Assembly: GCF_010672525.1 (NCBI RefSeq) | Contig: NZ_JAAHGH010000014.1 | Span: 26,726 to 85,100, forward strand | DNA length: 58,375 nt | Source of the DNA: Okeania sp. SIO2B3 | GTDB taxonomy: Bacteria; Cyanobacteriota; Cyanobacteriia; Cyanobacteriales; Microcoleaceae | Direction of reading: 5' to 3' | Shown here: piece after piece, positions 47,555 to 55,558 of the stretch | Numbering within the stretch: position 1 is the first letter of the stretch | Layout: each line of letters starts with the position of its first letter | Position numbers and translations under genes: made by a program | Notes under the pieces: generated by a model | The model's input: only the letters and a program-made list of their open reading frames with translations | What the model was told of the DNA's origin: nothing | Database searches by the model: none

Positions 47555-48154
47555 ATGGCCGAATTAAGCAAAGAAGAAATGCGTGAGAGACTAGGAAATA
47601 TTGACAAAATTCGTGATATAATCTTTGGTTCTAAGCTCAGAGAGTACGAAAATCGTTTTGAAAAGCTAGAATCAGAATTATCTTTAGCGAAACAAGAAAC
47701 TAAAAATCAAATAGAACAGGTTAAAAGTGTTTTTTCTACGGAACTTCAGGCTAAAGTAGATTCTATAGAGAAAAAGATTAGTAATATTAATTTGAATATT
47801 CAAAATACTCAAGAAGATGTTGTTGAAACTAAGCAACAAATTGAGCGAGTAAATCGCAAAATTCTTACGACTAAAGAAGCATTAAATGAAATTATTGATC
47901 ATCAAACAAGTTCTCTACGGGAAGATTTATCACAAACAAGAGAGAAATTACAGAATGATGTTAGTTATTTGAAAACCCAAATATTTGAAGAACTTGAAAA
48001 GCGCTTTTCTTTACTTAATGATGTGAAAGTATCACGGGACGACTTAGCAGAAATTATGTTTGAAGTTGGCATGAGAATGAAAAAAACTGAGTTTGTCAGT
48101 GAACTCAAAAAAGCAGCAGATAAAGATTTAGAAAAAGAGCTTTTAACATCATAA
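47555..48154 (+). CDS. Coiled-coil protein, first gene of OmpA/GTPase cluster
   Basis: A 199-residue soluble protein, almost wholly coiled coil from about residue 25 to 170 (heptad pattern in YENRFEKLESELSLAKQETK and QTREKLQNDVSYLKTQIFEE). The short N-terminal stretch KIRDIIFGSKLREYENRFEK resembles ETLQNILFGSQLARLIRKL in the next protein, suggesting a common docking motif. The C-terminal segment (SRDDLAEIMFEVGMRMKKTE) looks like a small helical cap. There is no signal or membrane segment, so it is cytoplasmic. An AAGGGGA site precedes the ATG. The next gene starts 40 bp after the stop. Function unknown; it probably assembles with the OmpA-domain protein. Confidence 0.8.
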   Translation: MAELSKEEMRERLGNIDKIRDIIFGSKLREYENRFEKLESELSLAKQETKNQIEQVKSVFSTELQAKVDSIEKKISNINLNIQNTQEDVVETKQQIERVNRKILTTKEALNEIIDHQTSSLREDLSQTREKLQNDVSYLKTQIFEELEKRFSLLNDVKVSRDDLAEIMFEVGMRMKKTEFVSELKKAADKDLEKELLTS

Positions 48155-48194
48155 AAGCATCATCAATGATGATCAGATAGAGATGAGAAGATAG

Positions 48195-51100
48195 ATGGCT
48201 TACTCAAACGGAAAATCAACTAATAATTCACAAAATATAAATAATAATCAATCTGTTGAACTGAATACAGAAACGGTTGAACAGTTAAGACGCTTGCTGA
48301 ATTTATTGGCGGATTTAAACTTAGTTGATTTTACAGAAGAATCTATCACTTCTCAAAAAGATATAGATGATCGGGAAACTACTGAAGTTAATCAAACAGA
48401 AAATAATCAGAATTTAATCCATCAGAGCATCACAAAAGAACCAGAACAAAATCAGCACAATATTATTGATTTTCAGGAATCTATCACTTCTCAAAAAGAT
48501 ATAGATGATCAGGAAACTACTGAAGTTAATCAAACAGAAAATAATCAGAATTTAATCCATCAGAGCATCACAAAAGAACCAGAGCAAAATCAGCACAATA
48601 TTATTGATTTTCAGGAATCTATCACTTCTCAAAAAGATATAGATGATCAGGAAACTACTGAAGTTAATCAAACAGAAAATAATCAGAATTTAATCTATCA
48701 GGGCATCACAAAAGAACCAGAGCAAAATCAACATAATGTTATTGATTTTCAGTTAGAATTAATAGAAGAATTTATTACCTCTCAAGAAAATATAGATGAT
48801 CAGGAAACTACTGAAGTTAATCAAACAGAAAATAATCAGAATTTAATCTATCAGGGCATCACAAAAGAACCAGAGCAAAATCAACATAATGTTATTGATT
48901 TTCAGTTAGAATTAATAGAAGAATTTATTACCTCTCAAGAAAATATAGATGATCCGGAAATTACTGAAGTTAATCAAACAGAAAATAATCAGAATTCAAT
49001 CTATCAGGGCATCACAAAAGAACCAGAGTCAAATCAGCATAATGTTATTGATGTAGAAGGTAAATCTGCTAATAATCAAGGACAAGGACTAGGTATAGAA
49101 AAACAACTAATTGTCCCGCAAAAATTGTCAGAATTATCAGATAATCGCCAAGAATATGATACAGAGCTAGAAGCATTTGAAACTTTACAAAATATTTTAT
49201 TTGGTTCTCAGTTAGCTAGGTTAATTCGGAAACTAAATACTAGCCAGGGAGTAAAAAATTTTAATTCTAATCAAGATGAATTCAATAATGTACTAACTCC
49301 TTTATTATCAGAAAACTTAAATTTAGGCCAAACAGAAGCAGAAGTTATAGAGACAATTGCCCCAGTTATTGAGCAAGCTATACAAAAAAGATTTAGACAA
49401 GATCGACAAGCAATAACTTCATCATTAGCACCATTATTAGCACCTTCAATAGAAGCACAAATCAAACAAGAACCTCAAGTAATAGCAGATGCAGTAGCAC
49501 CAATTATAGACATCATTATTACTAAAAAAACAGAGCAAGACCAGCAGTCCATAACTTCATCATTAGCACCACTATTAGCACCTTCAATAGAAACACAAAT
49601 CAAACAAGAACCTCAAGTAATAGCAGATGCAATAGCACCAATCATAGACATCATTATTACCAAAAAAGCAGAGCAAGACCAACAGGCAATTAGTGAAGTA
49701 TTAGCACCATTATTGCCAGTAGCAATTTCTGCTGCCATACAGAATTATCCCCAAGAAATTGCCAAAGCATTAGCACCAGAAATGGGAGCAGCAATTAGAG
49801 AACAAATTAGAATAGATAGGCGACAAATTTCTCAAGCATTAGCACCAGAAATGGGTAGAGCAATTAAAGATCAAATCACCTTAGAGCAAAATTCTATAGT
49901 AGATGCTTTATATCCTGTAATTGGCAGTACCATTTCTAAATATATGGCAGAAGCAATTCGAGAAATTAACGACAAAATTTCAGATACCTTTAGTTTCAAA
50001 GGAATAAGACGCAAAATTCAAGCAACTTTACAAGGAGTTTCAGAGGCAGAATTAATAATATCAGAAGTAATGATTTTTACTGTCCAAGCAGTGTTTCTCA
50101 TCCACAAAGAATCTGGCTTAGTAATTTCTGAAGTTCAACATTCTGGACGAGATAGATTGGAATCAGAAATGCTAGCAGGAATGTTAACAGCTATTCAGAG
50201 TTTTGTGAATGATTGTATTGCTCAGTCTGGAGATATTTCTGAACTAAATGAAATTGAATATGGGGATTCAAAAATCATCTTAGAAGTTGCAGGATATTGT
50301 TATTTAGCAGTAGTAATAAGAGGGCAAACAAACAAATCATTTATCAAAAAATTACGACAAGTCTTGAGTAACATTATTATTGATTATGGTAAATATATTA
50401 AAAATTTTGCAGGAGACTCTGATACTATTCCTCCCTCAATTCAGTTGTTATTAAAGTCATTAATTGAAACAGAAGATGTACAAGAAAATCAGAAATTACA
50501 AGTTTCCAAAACTCCCACTGCTTTGTTAATGGTTTGTGGATTAATTTTGGGCTTAATATTCATACCTTGGGGTATCCATCAATATTACAGTAGACTTTAT
50601 CGTGGTATTGAAGCAAGAACTAAGGAAGCTTGGTCTAATATTCCGGAGTTCGCTATTTATAGAATAGATACAAAAGTAGAGCAAGGTTCCTTAATTTTAA
50701 CTGGACAACTGCCAAATAAAAATCTACGAAATAAAGCAGCAAAAATAGCTAAAGAAGAAGCTAGTCTCTACAATTTAGAAGTAAATAATCAAATAGAAGT
50801 AAACAATCAAATAATAGCTGTGAGAAGACCTTCAGAAATCAGCGATGAGGTAGATAGACTTACAAGAGTATTAAATCAAATGGAAGGTGTGTCCATCAGC
50901 ACTGAATATGGAAAAGGTAGAGTTACAGTCAAAGGAACAGTGATGGATATGGCAGATTCTCAAATGATTATTAGTAAAATTGAGCAAGTTCCTGGAGTAC
51001 AATCAGTAATCGGCACAACTAAACTCAGCCCACTCAAACTGAAAACCCGCATCTACTTCGAGCTTGATTCAGCCCAACTTAAGCCTGTATACATAGACAC

Positions 51101-51380
51101 AATGGCCCAGATTCAAGAATTTCTTACCCAATATCCTCAAAAACATCTTAGGATAGTAGGTCATACAGATCGTACTGGCAATCCCAATATCAACGAGGAA
51201 TTGGCCCTTGAACGAGCATATACAGTCAGGGATGCTTTGGTAAAACAGGGAGTAGATGCCAGACGATTAGAAGTAACTGGACAAACAAACTCTCCTCAAG
51301 GTGTGGAGTACAATCAACCATTATTATTGAGTAGGTGCGTAACATTTGATTTGTTTGAACCAAGTGAAAAAGACAACTAG
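48195..51380 (+). CDS. Membrane-spanning OmpA/BON protein with large repetitive cytoplasmic region
   Basis: A 1061-residue protein in five parts. Residues about 49-290 are five tandem 46-54-residue Asn/Gln/Glu-rich repeats. Residues 320-600 are helical, with repeated (A/S)LAPxxxxxI units. Residues about 630-735 (VQAVFLIHKESGLVISEV, YGDSKIILEVAGYCYLAVVI) look like a longin/roadblock-type domain. A single span follows at about 775-797 (TALLMVCGLILGLIFIPWGI). The periplasmic part has two BON-like repeats and a C-terminal OmpA peptidoglycan-binding domain (IYFELDSAQLKPVYIDTMAQ, VGHTDRTGNPNINEELALER). It would connect cytoplasm to cell wall. The GTPase gene begins 8 bp after its stop. The longin-like call is inference. 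Confidence 0.82.
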   Translation: MAYSNGKSTNNSQNINNNQSVELNTETVEQLRRLLNLLADLNLVDFTEESITSQKDIDDRETTEVNQTENNQNLIHQSITKEPEQNQHNIIDFQESITSQKDIDDQETTEVNQTENNQNLIHQSITKEPEQNQHNIIDFQESITSQKDIDDQETTEVNQTENNQNLIYQGITKEPEQNQHNVIDFQLELIEEFITSQENIDDQETTEVNQTENNQNLIYQGITKEPEQNQHNVIDFQLELIEEFITSQENIDDPEITEVNQTENNQNSIYQGITKEPESNQHNVIDVEGKSANNQGQGLGIEKQLIVPQKLSELSDNRQEYDTELEAFETLQNILFGSQLARLIRKLNTSQGVKNFNSNQDEFNNVLTPLLSENLNLGQTEAEVIETIAPVIEQAIQKRFRQDRQAITSSLAPLLAPSIEAQIKQEPQVIADAVAPIIDIIITKKTEQDQQSITSSLAPLLAPSIETQIKQEPQVIADAIAPIIDIIITKKAEQDQQAISEVLAPLLPVAISAAIQNYPQEIAKALAPEMGAAIREQIRIDRRQISQALAPEMGRAIKDQITLEQNSIVDALYPVIGSTISKYMAEAIREINDKISDTFSFKGIRRKIQATLQGVSEAELIISEVMIFTVQAVFLIHKESGLVISEVQHSGRDRLESEMLAGMLTAIQSFVNDCIAQSGDISELNEIEYGDSKIILEVAGYCYLAVVIRGQTNKSFIKKLRQVLSNIIIDYGKYIKNFAGDSDTIPPSIQLLLKSLIETEDVQENQKLQVSKTPTALLMVCGLILGLIFIPWGIHQYYSRLYRGIEARTKEAWSNIPEFAIYRIDTKVEQGSLILTGQLPNKNLRNKAAKIAKEEASLYNLEVNNQIEVNNQIIAVRRPSEISDEVDRLTRVLNQMEGVSISTEYGKGRVTVKGTVMDMADSQMIISKIEQVPGVQSVIGTTKLSPLKLKTRIYFELDSAQLKPVYIDTMAQIQEFLTQYPQKHLRIVGHTDRTGNPNINEELALERAYTVRDALVKQGVDARRLEVTGQTNSPQGVEYNQPLLLSRCVTFDLFEPSEKDN
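48339..49062 (+). repeat. In-frame tandem repeat (138/162 bp) in the OmpA-domain gene
   Basis: Five units built on ITSQKDIDDQETTEVNQTEN and NQNLIHQSITKEPEQNQHN. Units 1-3 have period 138 bp; units 3-5 gain an extra LELIEEF segment (162 bp). DNA identity between neighbours is very high, so the repeat number is likely variable. Confidence 0.92.
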
Positions 51381-51388
51381 CTAGAAAT

Positions 51389-51919
51389 ATGATATCGAAA
51401 AAAATTTGTCTTGTTGGTGATTTTGGTGTGGGAAAAACTAGTCTTATTCGTAAGTTTGTCGATCGACAGTTTAGTGACCAATATCTTTCTACGGTAGGGG
51501 TAAAAATTTCTCGTAAAAAAGTTGATTTACCCAAAATAGAAGTAGAAAAAAATAATTTTTTGCAGCTATTAATTTGGGATCTAGAAGGTCATACTAAATT
51601 TAAGGCGATCGCTCCTAGTTATTTACAAGGAGCTAGTGGGGCAATAGTTGTAGCAGATGTCACTCGCCAAGAAACTATCGAAAATCTTTCGGAAAGATTA
51701 GATTTATTTTTATCAGTAAATCCTAAAAGTGTAGTTATATTGGCTTTAAATAAATCTGATTTAGTTGATGCAGAAATAATCAATCAACTATTATCAAAAT
51801 TCGAGGTTCAGGAAGATGAAAGGGTTATAGCAACATATTCTACATCGGCTAAAACTGGGGAGAATGTAGATGAGATATTTGAAAAATTATCATATAGAAT
51901 GCTGGAAAAAATAGGATGA
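51389..51919 (+). CDS. Ras/Rab-like small GTPase
   Basis: A 176-residue single-domain GTPase of eukaryotic-like Ras-superfamily type. G1 is GDFGVGKTS (residues 9-17), G2 Thr lies in YLSTVGVKI, G3 is WDLEGH (DxxG present; Glu replaces the usual Ala before Gly), G4 is NKSD and G5 is TSAK. There is no C-terminal lipidation cysteine, transmembrane segment or COR/LRR extension, so it is a stand-alone prokaryotic Ras-like protein. It follows the OmpA/BON gene by 8 bp, so they are cotranscribed. It probably acts as a molecular switch on that protein's cytoplasmic domain. The GTPase call is secure; the partner is inferred. Confidence 0.93.
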   Translation: MISKKICLVGDFGVGKTSLIRKFVDRQFSDQYLSTVGVKISRKKVDLPKIEVEKNNFLQLLIWDLEGHTKFKAIAPSYLQGASGAIVVADVTRQETIENLSERLDLFLSVNPKSVVILALNKSDLVDAEIINQLLSKFEVQEDERVIATYSTSAKTGENVDEIFEKLSYRMLEKIG

Positions 51920-51924
51920 TTAAT

Positions 51925-52231
51925 GAAGTCAGAAGTTAGAAGTCAGAAGTCAGAAGTTATTTTTGTAACGGGTATTTCAGCAACTCTCCAAAAATATTTC
52001 GCCTTAAAAGACGGGGTTGCGCGACCCAATTATTTTGATAAAATTATCTATGCAAAAATAAATAATAGAAATTACTGAGAAATTGTGGTCTAAAGTTTCC
52101 CTTTTGAAGGGGATAAAAAAAAGAGAATATTCCTGATATCAAGCCTCCTTATTGCAGAGGTACTGTTAGTGTAGTTCCTCCAGAGGAGGCTAACTGATAA
52201 CTGATAACTGATAACTGATAACTGATAACTG
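51925..52231 (+). repeat. Composite STRR element before the histidine kinase
   Basis: AGTCAGA-type heptamers (51925-51956), then a core with GTTATTTTTGTAACGGG and GACGGGGTTGCGCGACCCA, matching 35580-35745. A family-D relative (about 52075-52165) is inserted before a CTGATAA heptamer run (52193-52231). It lies between the GTPase and kinase genes. Confidence 0.8.
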
Positions 52232-52240
52232 ATAAGACCC

Positions 52241-53788
52241 ATGATTAACCTATTAAAAAAACTTTTAGCATCTCGTCAAACTGAGTATTTGATAATTAAT
52301 TCCGAGTTAAAAATTTTAGAGGTATCTTATGGGTTAAACAGATTTGCCGCTCCTCCAAAATTAGCAGTTTTAGGTGAAGATATTCGTCATAGCTTTCCAG
52401 AATTAGCAGGAGTTGAAGAATTTCTGGAGGAAGTGATTAATGGGCAGAGAGAAAGTTTTGAATATGAAGGAGTTGCTAGGTCTTTGGAAAAGAAATCTCC
52501 TCTGTATATCAATATATCTATAATTGCAGATTTTAATGAAAATATTCGAGAAAAAAACTTATTTGTATTCGTCGAAGATGTAACGGAAAAAATGGTAATG
52601 CAGCAGCAGTTAGTTCAAAATTCAAATGAATCTAATCTTTTATTAAGTTCTTTAGCTGCTTCTGAGGATTATATCAATAAAATTATTACTTCTATGGCGG
52701 ATGCTTTATTAGTAACAACAAGTTCGGGGGTAATTAAAACTGTTAACCGTGCAGCCGAAATTTTGTTTGATTATACAAAAGAAGAATTGGTAGGTCAAAA
52801 TATTTCTATGGTTATTCCCAAGGAAGAATTACTACATAAAGCACGCCAAAAATATTTATTTTTAAAAGAACAAATTTCTCAAGATGTAGAATTAATTTGT
52901 CAGAATAAAACAGGTGATAAAATTATTGTTGAACTTTCTTGTTCAGTGATTCAAACAAATGTAGAAGGAATACATAATTTTGTTTATATAGGTCGAAATA
53001 TTACAGAACGCAAAAAAGAGGAAGAGGAAATACGTCAAGCTTTAGAACAAGAACGAGATTTAAGAGAACTAAGGGGTCGTTTTTTTTCAATGGTTACTCA
53101 CGAATTTGGTAATCCTCTAAATACAGTATTATTATCTAGTCAATTACTAAGATCCTATGAATCTGAAATTACTGAAGCTGAAAAAGATCAATATTTAGTG
53201 TATATTGAAGAGTCTACACAAGAAATGCTTGAATTGCTAAATGATGTCCGATTTATTGGTAAAGCAGATGCTGGAAAACTGAAATATAAACCAGCACCTG
53301 TTGATTTGATTAAAGTCTGTTCTCATATTACTGAATCTATCAAAGTTACTGCTAGCGATAAGCATATAATAAGTTTAACAATTAACAAAAAATTCAAACA
53401 GAAATCTCCACCTAAGTCGAACAAGAATGATGCGATATTTTTCTTAATAGATGAGAAACTAATTCGGCATATCTTAAATAATTTATTATCAAATGCTATT
53501 AAGTATTCGCCTAGAGGAGGAGAGGTTAATTTTCAGTTAACTTTAAATGATCGAAGAGCTATTTTTCTGATCGAAGACAAAGGAATAGGTATTCCAGTTG
53601 AAAATCAAAAAAAATTGTTTGAATCTTTTTACAGAGCAAGTAATGTAGGTAAAATAGCAGGAACAGGATTAGGATTAGCAATTGTTAAACAGTGTGTAGA
53701 GCTTCATAGTGGAACAATAGATTTTGCAACTGAAGTAGGCAAAGGAACTACTTTCAGAGTTGAAATTCCATTACAAAGAGTATCTTGA
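52241..53788 (+). CDS. PAS-domain sensor histidine kinase
   Basis: A 515-residue soluble kinase. A first PAS-like domain (about 12-118) is followed by a clear PAS domain with PAC (about 140-262; TSSGVIKTVNRAAEILFDYT, NFVYIGRNITERKK). The dimerisation/phosphoacceptor domain carries His287 in MVTHEFGNPLN, and the HATPase domain has N (LLSNAIKYSP), G1 (IEDKGIGIP) and G2 (GTGLGLAI) boxes. The H-box reads HEFGNP rather than the usual HExRTP/HExRNP, an uncommon variant. There are no membrane segments. It is in the same orientation as the GTPase 321 bp upstream; the STRR element between them makes cotranscription uncertain. No response regulator is nearby. Confidence 0.93.
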   Translation: MINLLKKLLASRQTEYLIINSELKILEVSYGLNRFAAPPKLAVLGEDIRHSFPELAGVEEFLEEVINGQRESFEYEGVARSLEKKSPLYINISIIADFNENIREKNLFVFVEDVTEKMVMQQQLVQNSNESNLLLSSLAASEDYINKIITSMADALLVTTSSGVIKTVNRAAEILFDYTKEELVGQNISMVIPKEELLHKARQKYLFLKEQISQDVELICQNKTGDKIIVELSCSVIQTNVEGIHNFVYIGRNITERKKEEEEIRQALEQERDLRELRGRFFSMVTHEFGNPLNTVLLSSQLLRSYESEITEAEKDQYLVYIEESTQEMLELLNDVRFIGKADAGKLKYKPAPVDLIKVCSHITESIKVTASDKHIISLTINKKFKQKSPPKSNKNDAIFFLIDEKLIRHILNNLLSNAIKYSPRGGEVNFQLTLNDRRAIFLIEDKGIGIPVENQKKLFESFYRASNVGKIAGTGLGLAIVKQCVELHSGTIDFATEVGKGTTFRVEIPLQRVS

Positions 53789-53896
53789 AGGAAGAAGGAA
53801 GAAGGAAGAGGGAAGAGGGAAGAGGGAAGAGGGAAGAGGTAAGAGGTAAGGGGGAAGAAGTAAGGAAGAAGAAGTAAGGAGGAAGGAAGAAGGAAT
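53787..53896 (+). repeat. GGAAGAA/GGGAAGA heptamer tract (STRR)
   Basis: About 110 bp of nearly pure purine heptamers that begin at the kinase stop codon. It is the longest STRR tract in the window. The remaining gap to 54275 is AT-rich, with no gene seen. Confidence 0.85.
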
Positions 53897-54275
53897 AGCT
53901 TAGTACCTTAATTATCTCAAATATTTTTCAAGTAATAAGCAATAAGAAATAAAGTGAGTAAATCTATAAATTACAGATAGAAATATGATGGATACTGGTT
54001 TTTATCAAAATAAATCTCTCGTAGATTTTTTGTGGAATTTATGGGGCAATAATTGGTATTAGAGATTTGTTGTAGTGAAAAAAATTTCAGTAGTTCTCAA
54101 GATAAAAATTGTCTAGTTTTGATTAAGTTGCTAAAAATGTGGTATGCCAAGAAACGAGTTGGTGTTTGACTTATATTGATGATGAACCTTAGACAAAGGA
54201 ATGCTTTTCCCACTGTTGCCTGTTGCCTGTTACCTGCTATAGTTTTTTTAGAAAGAAAAATATACAGGAATAACT

Positions 54276-54857
54276 ATGGTTTTAACCGCTTCTACAATGC
54301 TGACATTAGCAACTCCAGCTCCAAATTTTCAGTTACAAGATGTAGTTTCCGAGCAAATCATTTCCCTATCAACATTTGAGGGAAAAAAAGCACTCTTAAT
54401 TATGTTTATTTGCCGTCATTGTCCTTTTGTGAAACACGTTCAATTAGAACTTGCTAAAATTGGAGAAGATTACGTTCCAAAAAATTTAGGAATTGTAGCT
54501 ATTAGTTCCAATGATACTGAAACTCATCCTGATGATTCTCCAGATAAACTAAAGGAAATGGCATTAGAATTAGGGTTTAATTTTCCCTACTGTTTCGATG
54601 CAACTCAAGAAGTTGCAAAATCTTATACTGCTGCTTGTACTCCAGATTTTTTCCTATTTGATGCTGATTTTAAATTAGTATATAGAGGACAATTAGATGA
54701 TAGTCGTCCTACTAATAATCAACCAGTCACAGGAAGTGATTTACGAGCAGCTTTAGATGCAGTTTTAGCAGGAAAATCTGCAGGTGAAGAACAAAAGCCA
54801 AGTATAGGTTGTAATATTAAATGGAAACCAGGTAATGAGCCATCTTATTTTGGTTAG
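54276..54857 (+). CDS. Thioredoxin-fold (AhpC/TSA-like redoxin) protein
   Basis: A 193-residue redoxin. It opens APNFQLQDVVSEQIISLSTF, then ALLIMFICRHCPFVKHV with the redox pair C46-R-H-C49, SSNDTETHPDDSPDKLKEMA and the cis-Pro region TAACTPDFFLFD. Members of this cyanobacterial family are probably thiol reductases or peroxide-related proteins in the cytoplasm; no signal peptide is present. The ATG at 54276 has an AGGAA site. A TnpB remnant begins two bases after its TAG, but the C-terminus (GNEPSYFG) looks native. Confidence 0.88.
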   Translation: MVLTASTMLTLATPAPNFQLQDVVSEQIISLSTFEGKKALLIMFICRHCPFVKHVQLELAKIGEDYVPKNLGIVAISSNDTETHPDDSPDKLKEMALELGFNFPYCFDATQEVAKSYTAACTPDFFLFDADFKLVYRGQLDDSRPTNNQPVTGSDLRAALDAVLAGKSAGEEQKPSIGCNIKWKPGNEPSYFG

Positions 54858-54859
54858 AT

Positions 54860-55012
54860 TGCGGCATAGTAATAGACCGCGACTTAAATGCGGCGATAAA
54901 TATAAAAAATAGGGCGGTAGGGCCCAGACGTCCTTAAAGCACGCCCTTGCCCGACGGGATACCGGGGCTACCAAACGAGAAGCCCACACTATAGCTGACG
55001 CTATAGTGTGGG
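54860..55012 (+). pseudogene. tnpB: TnpB C-terminal remnant with right-end hairpin (IS200/IS605-type)
   Basis: Translation from 54860 gives CGIVIDRDLNAAINIKNRAV, the last RuvC motif of TnpB (the catalytic Asp of DRDLNAA is present), then GPRRP and a premature TAA. The same frame continues to the canonical TnpB tail NEKPTL and TAG at 54992-54994. The tail overlaps a perfect hairpin, CCCACACTATAGC-TGAC-GCTATAGTGTGGG (54983-55012). Overlap of the tnpB 3' end with the transposon right end and omega-RNA scaffold is the known arrangement. Everything upstream of the last motif is missing. Sequence after about 55013 would be the guide position if the RNA were still made. Confidence 0.88.
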
Positions 55013-55078
55013 AGATATCACAATTAAAAGGGATATTTGCAGATAGTTGAGTAGGTTGTTCTATAGATTTTATTTATT

Positions 55079-55254
55079 AATACCAAATTTCAACATTTTT
55101 GCTACATCTTCTTGAGAGTAGGGGCAGAGTTTGACCGAATAAGATATCTTAAATCTTGGCAAATAAATCGTTAAAAACATTGCCGTTTATGACTTATTTT
55201 TTAATAACTGAAGTCTTGAAGAAAGTCTTGGATGATTTTTGATAATTGGTATTA
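55079..55254. mobile_element. Family-C MITE-like element, diverged copy
   Basis: The ends are AATACCAAATTTC and GATAATTGGTATT, inverted. The interior is only weakly similar to 20651-20873, so it is a possible subfamily. Confidence 0.55.
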
Positions 55255-55530
55255 AGAACAACCATAAAAAATAGATGATATATATCCCATTTACCATTAA
55301 TTAGGGTTTGCTGAAAAAGTATGAGTGGTAAGGGTAGGAGTCAGGAGGGACGGAGAATTATAGAACCAATTTAGTATCTTTGTCGGCGATTCAGTTTTTT
55401 TGTCAGGAGTCAGGAGGACAAAGTCAGGAGTCAGAAGGTGGAGGGAAGGTACAAGGGAAAAAAATACTCCTGATATCTTTTTAAATAGCTATCAAATAGC
55501 TTCTATACATAAATTCTTTCCCCCTAATCT

Positions 55531-55558
55531 ATAGGGACGTTGTATGCAACGTCCCTAC
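55531..55558. repeat. GTAGGGACGTT palindromic repeat, copy 3
   Basis: ATAGGGACGTTGTATGCAAC followed by GTCCCTAC, the most perfect of the three copies in this window. Confidence 0.75.
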
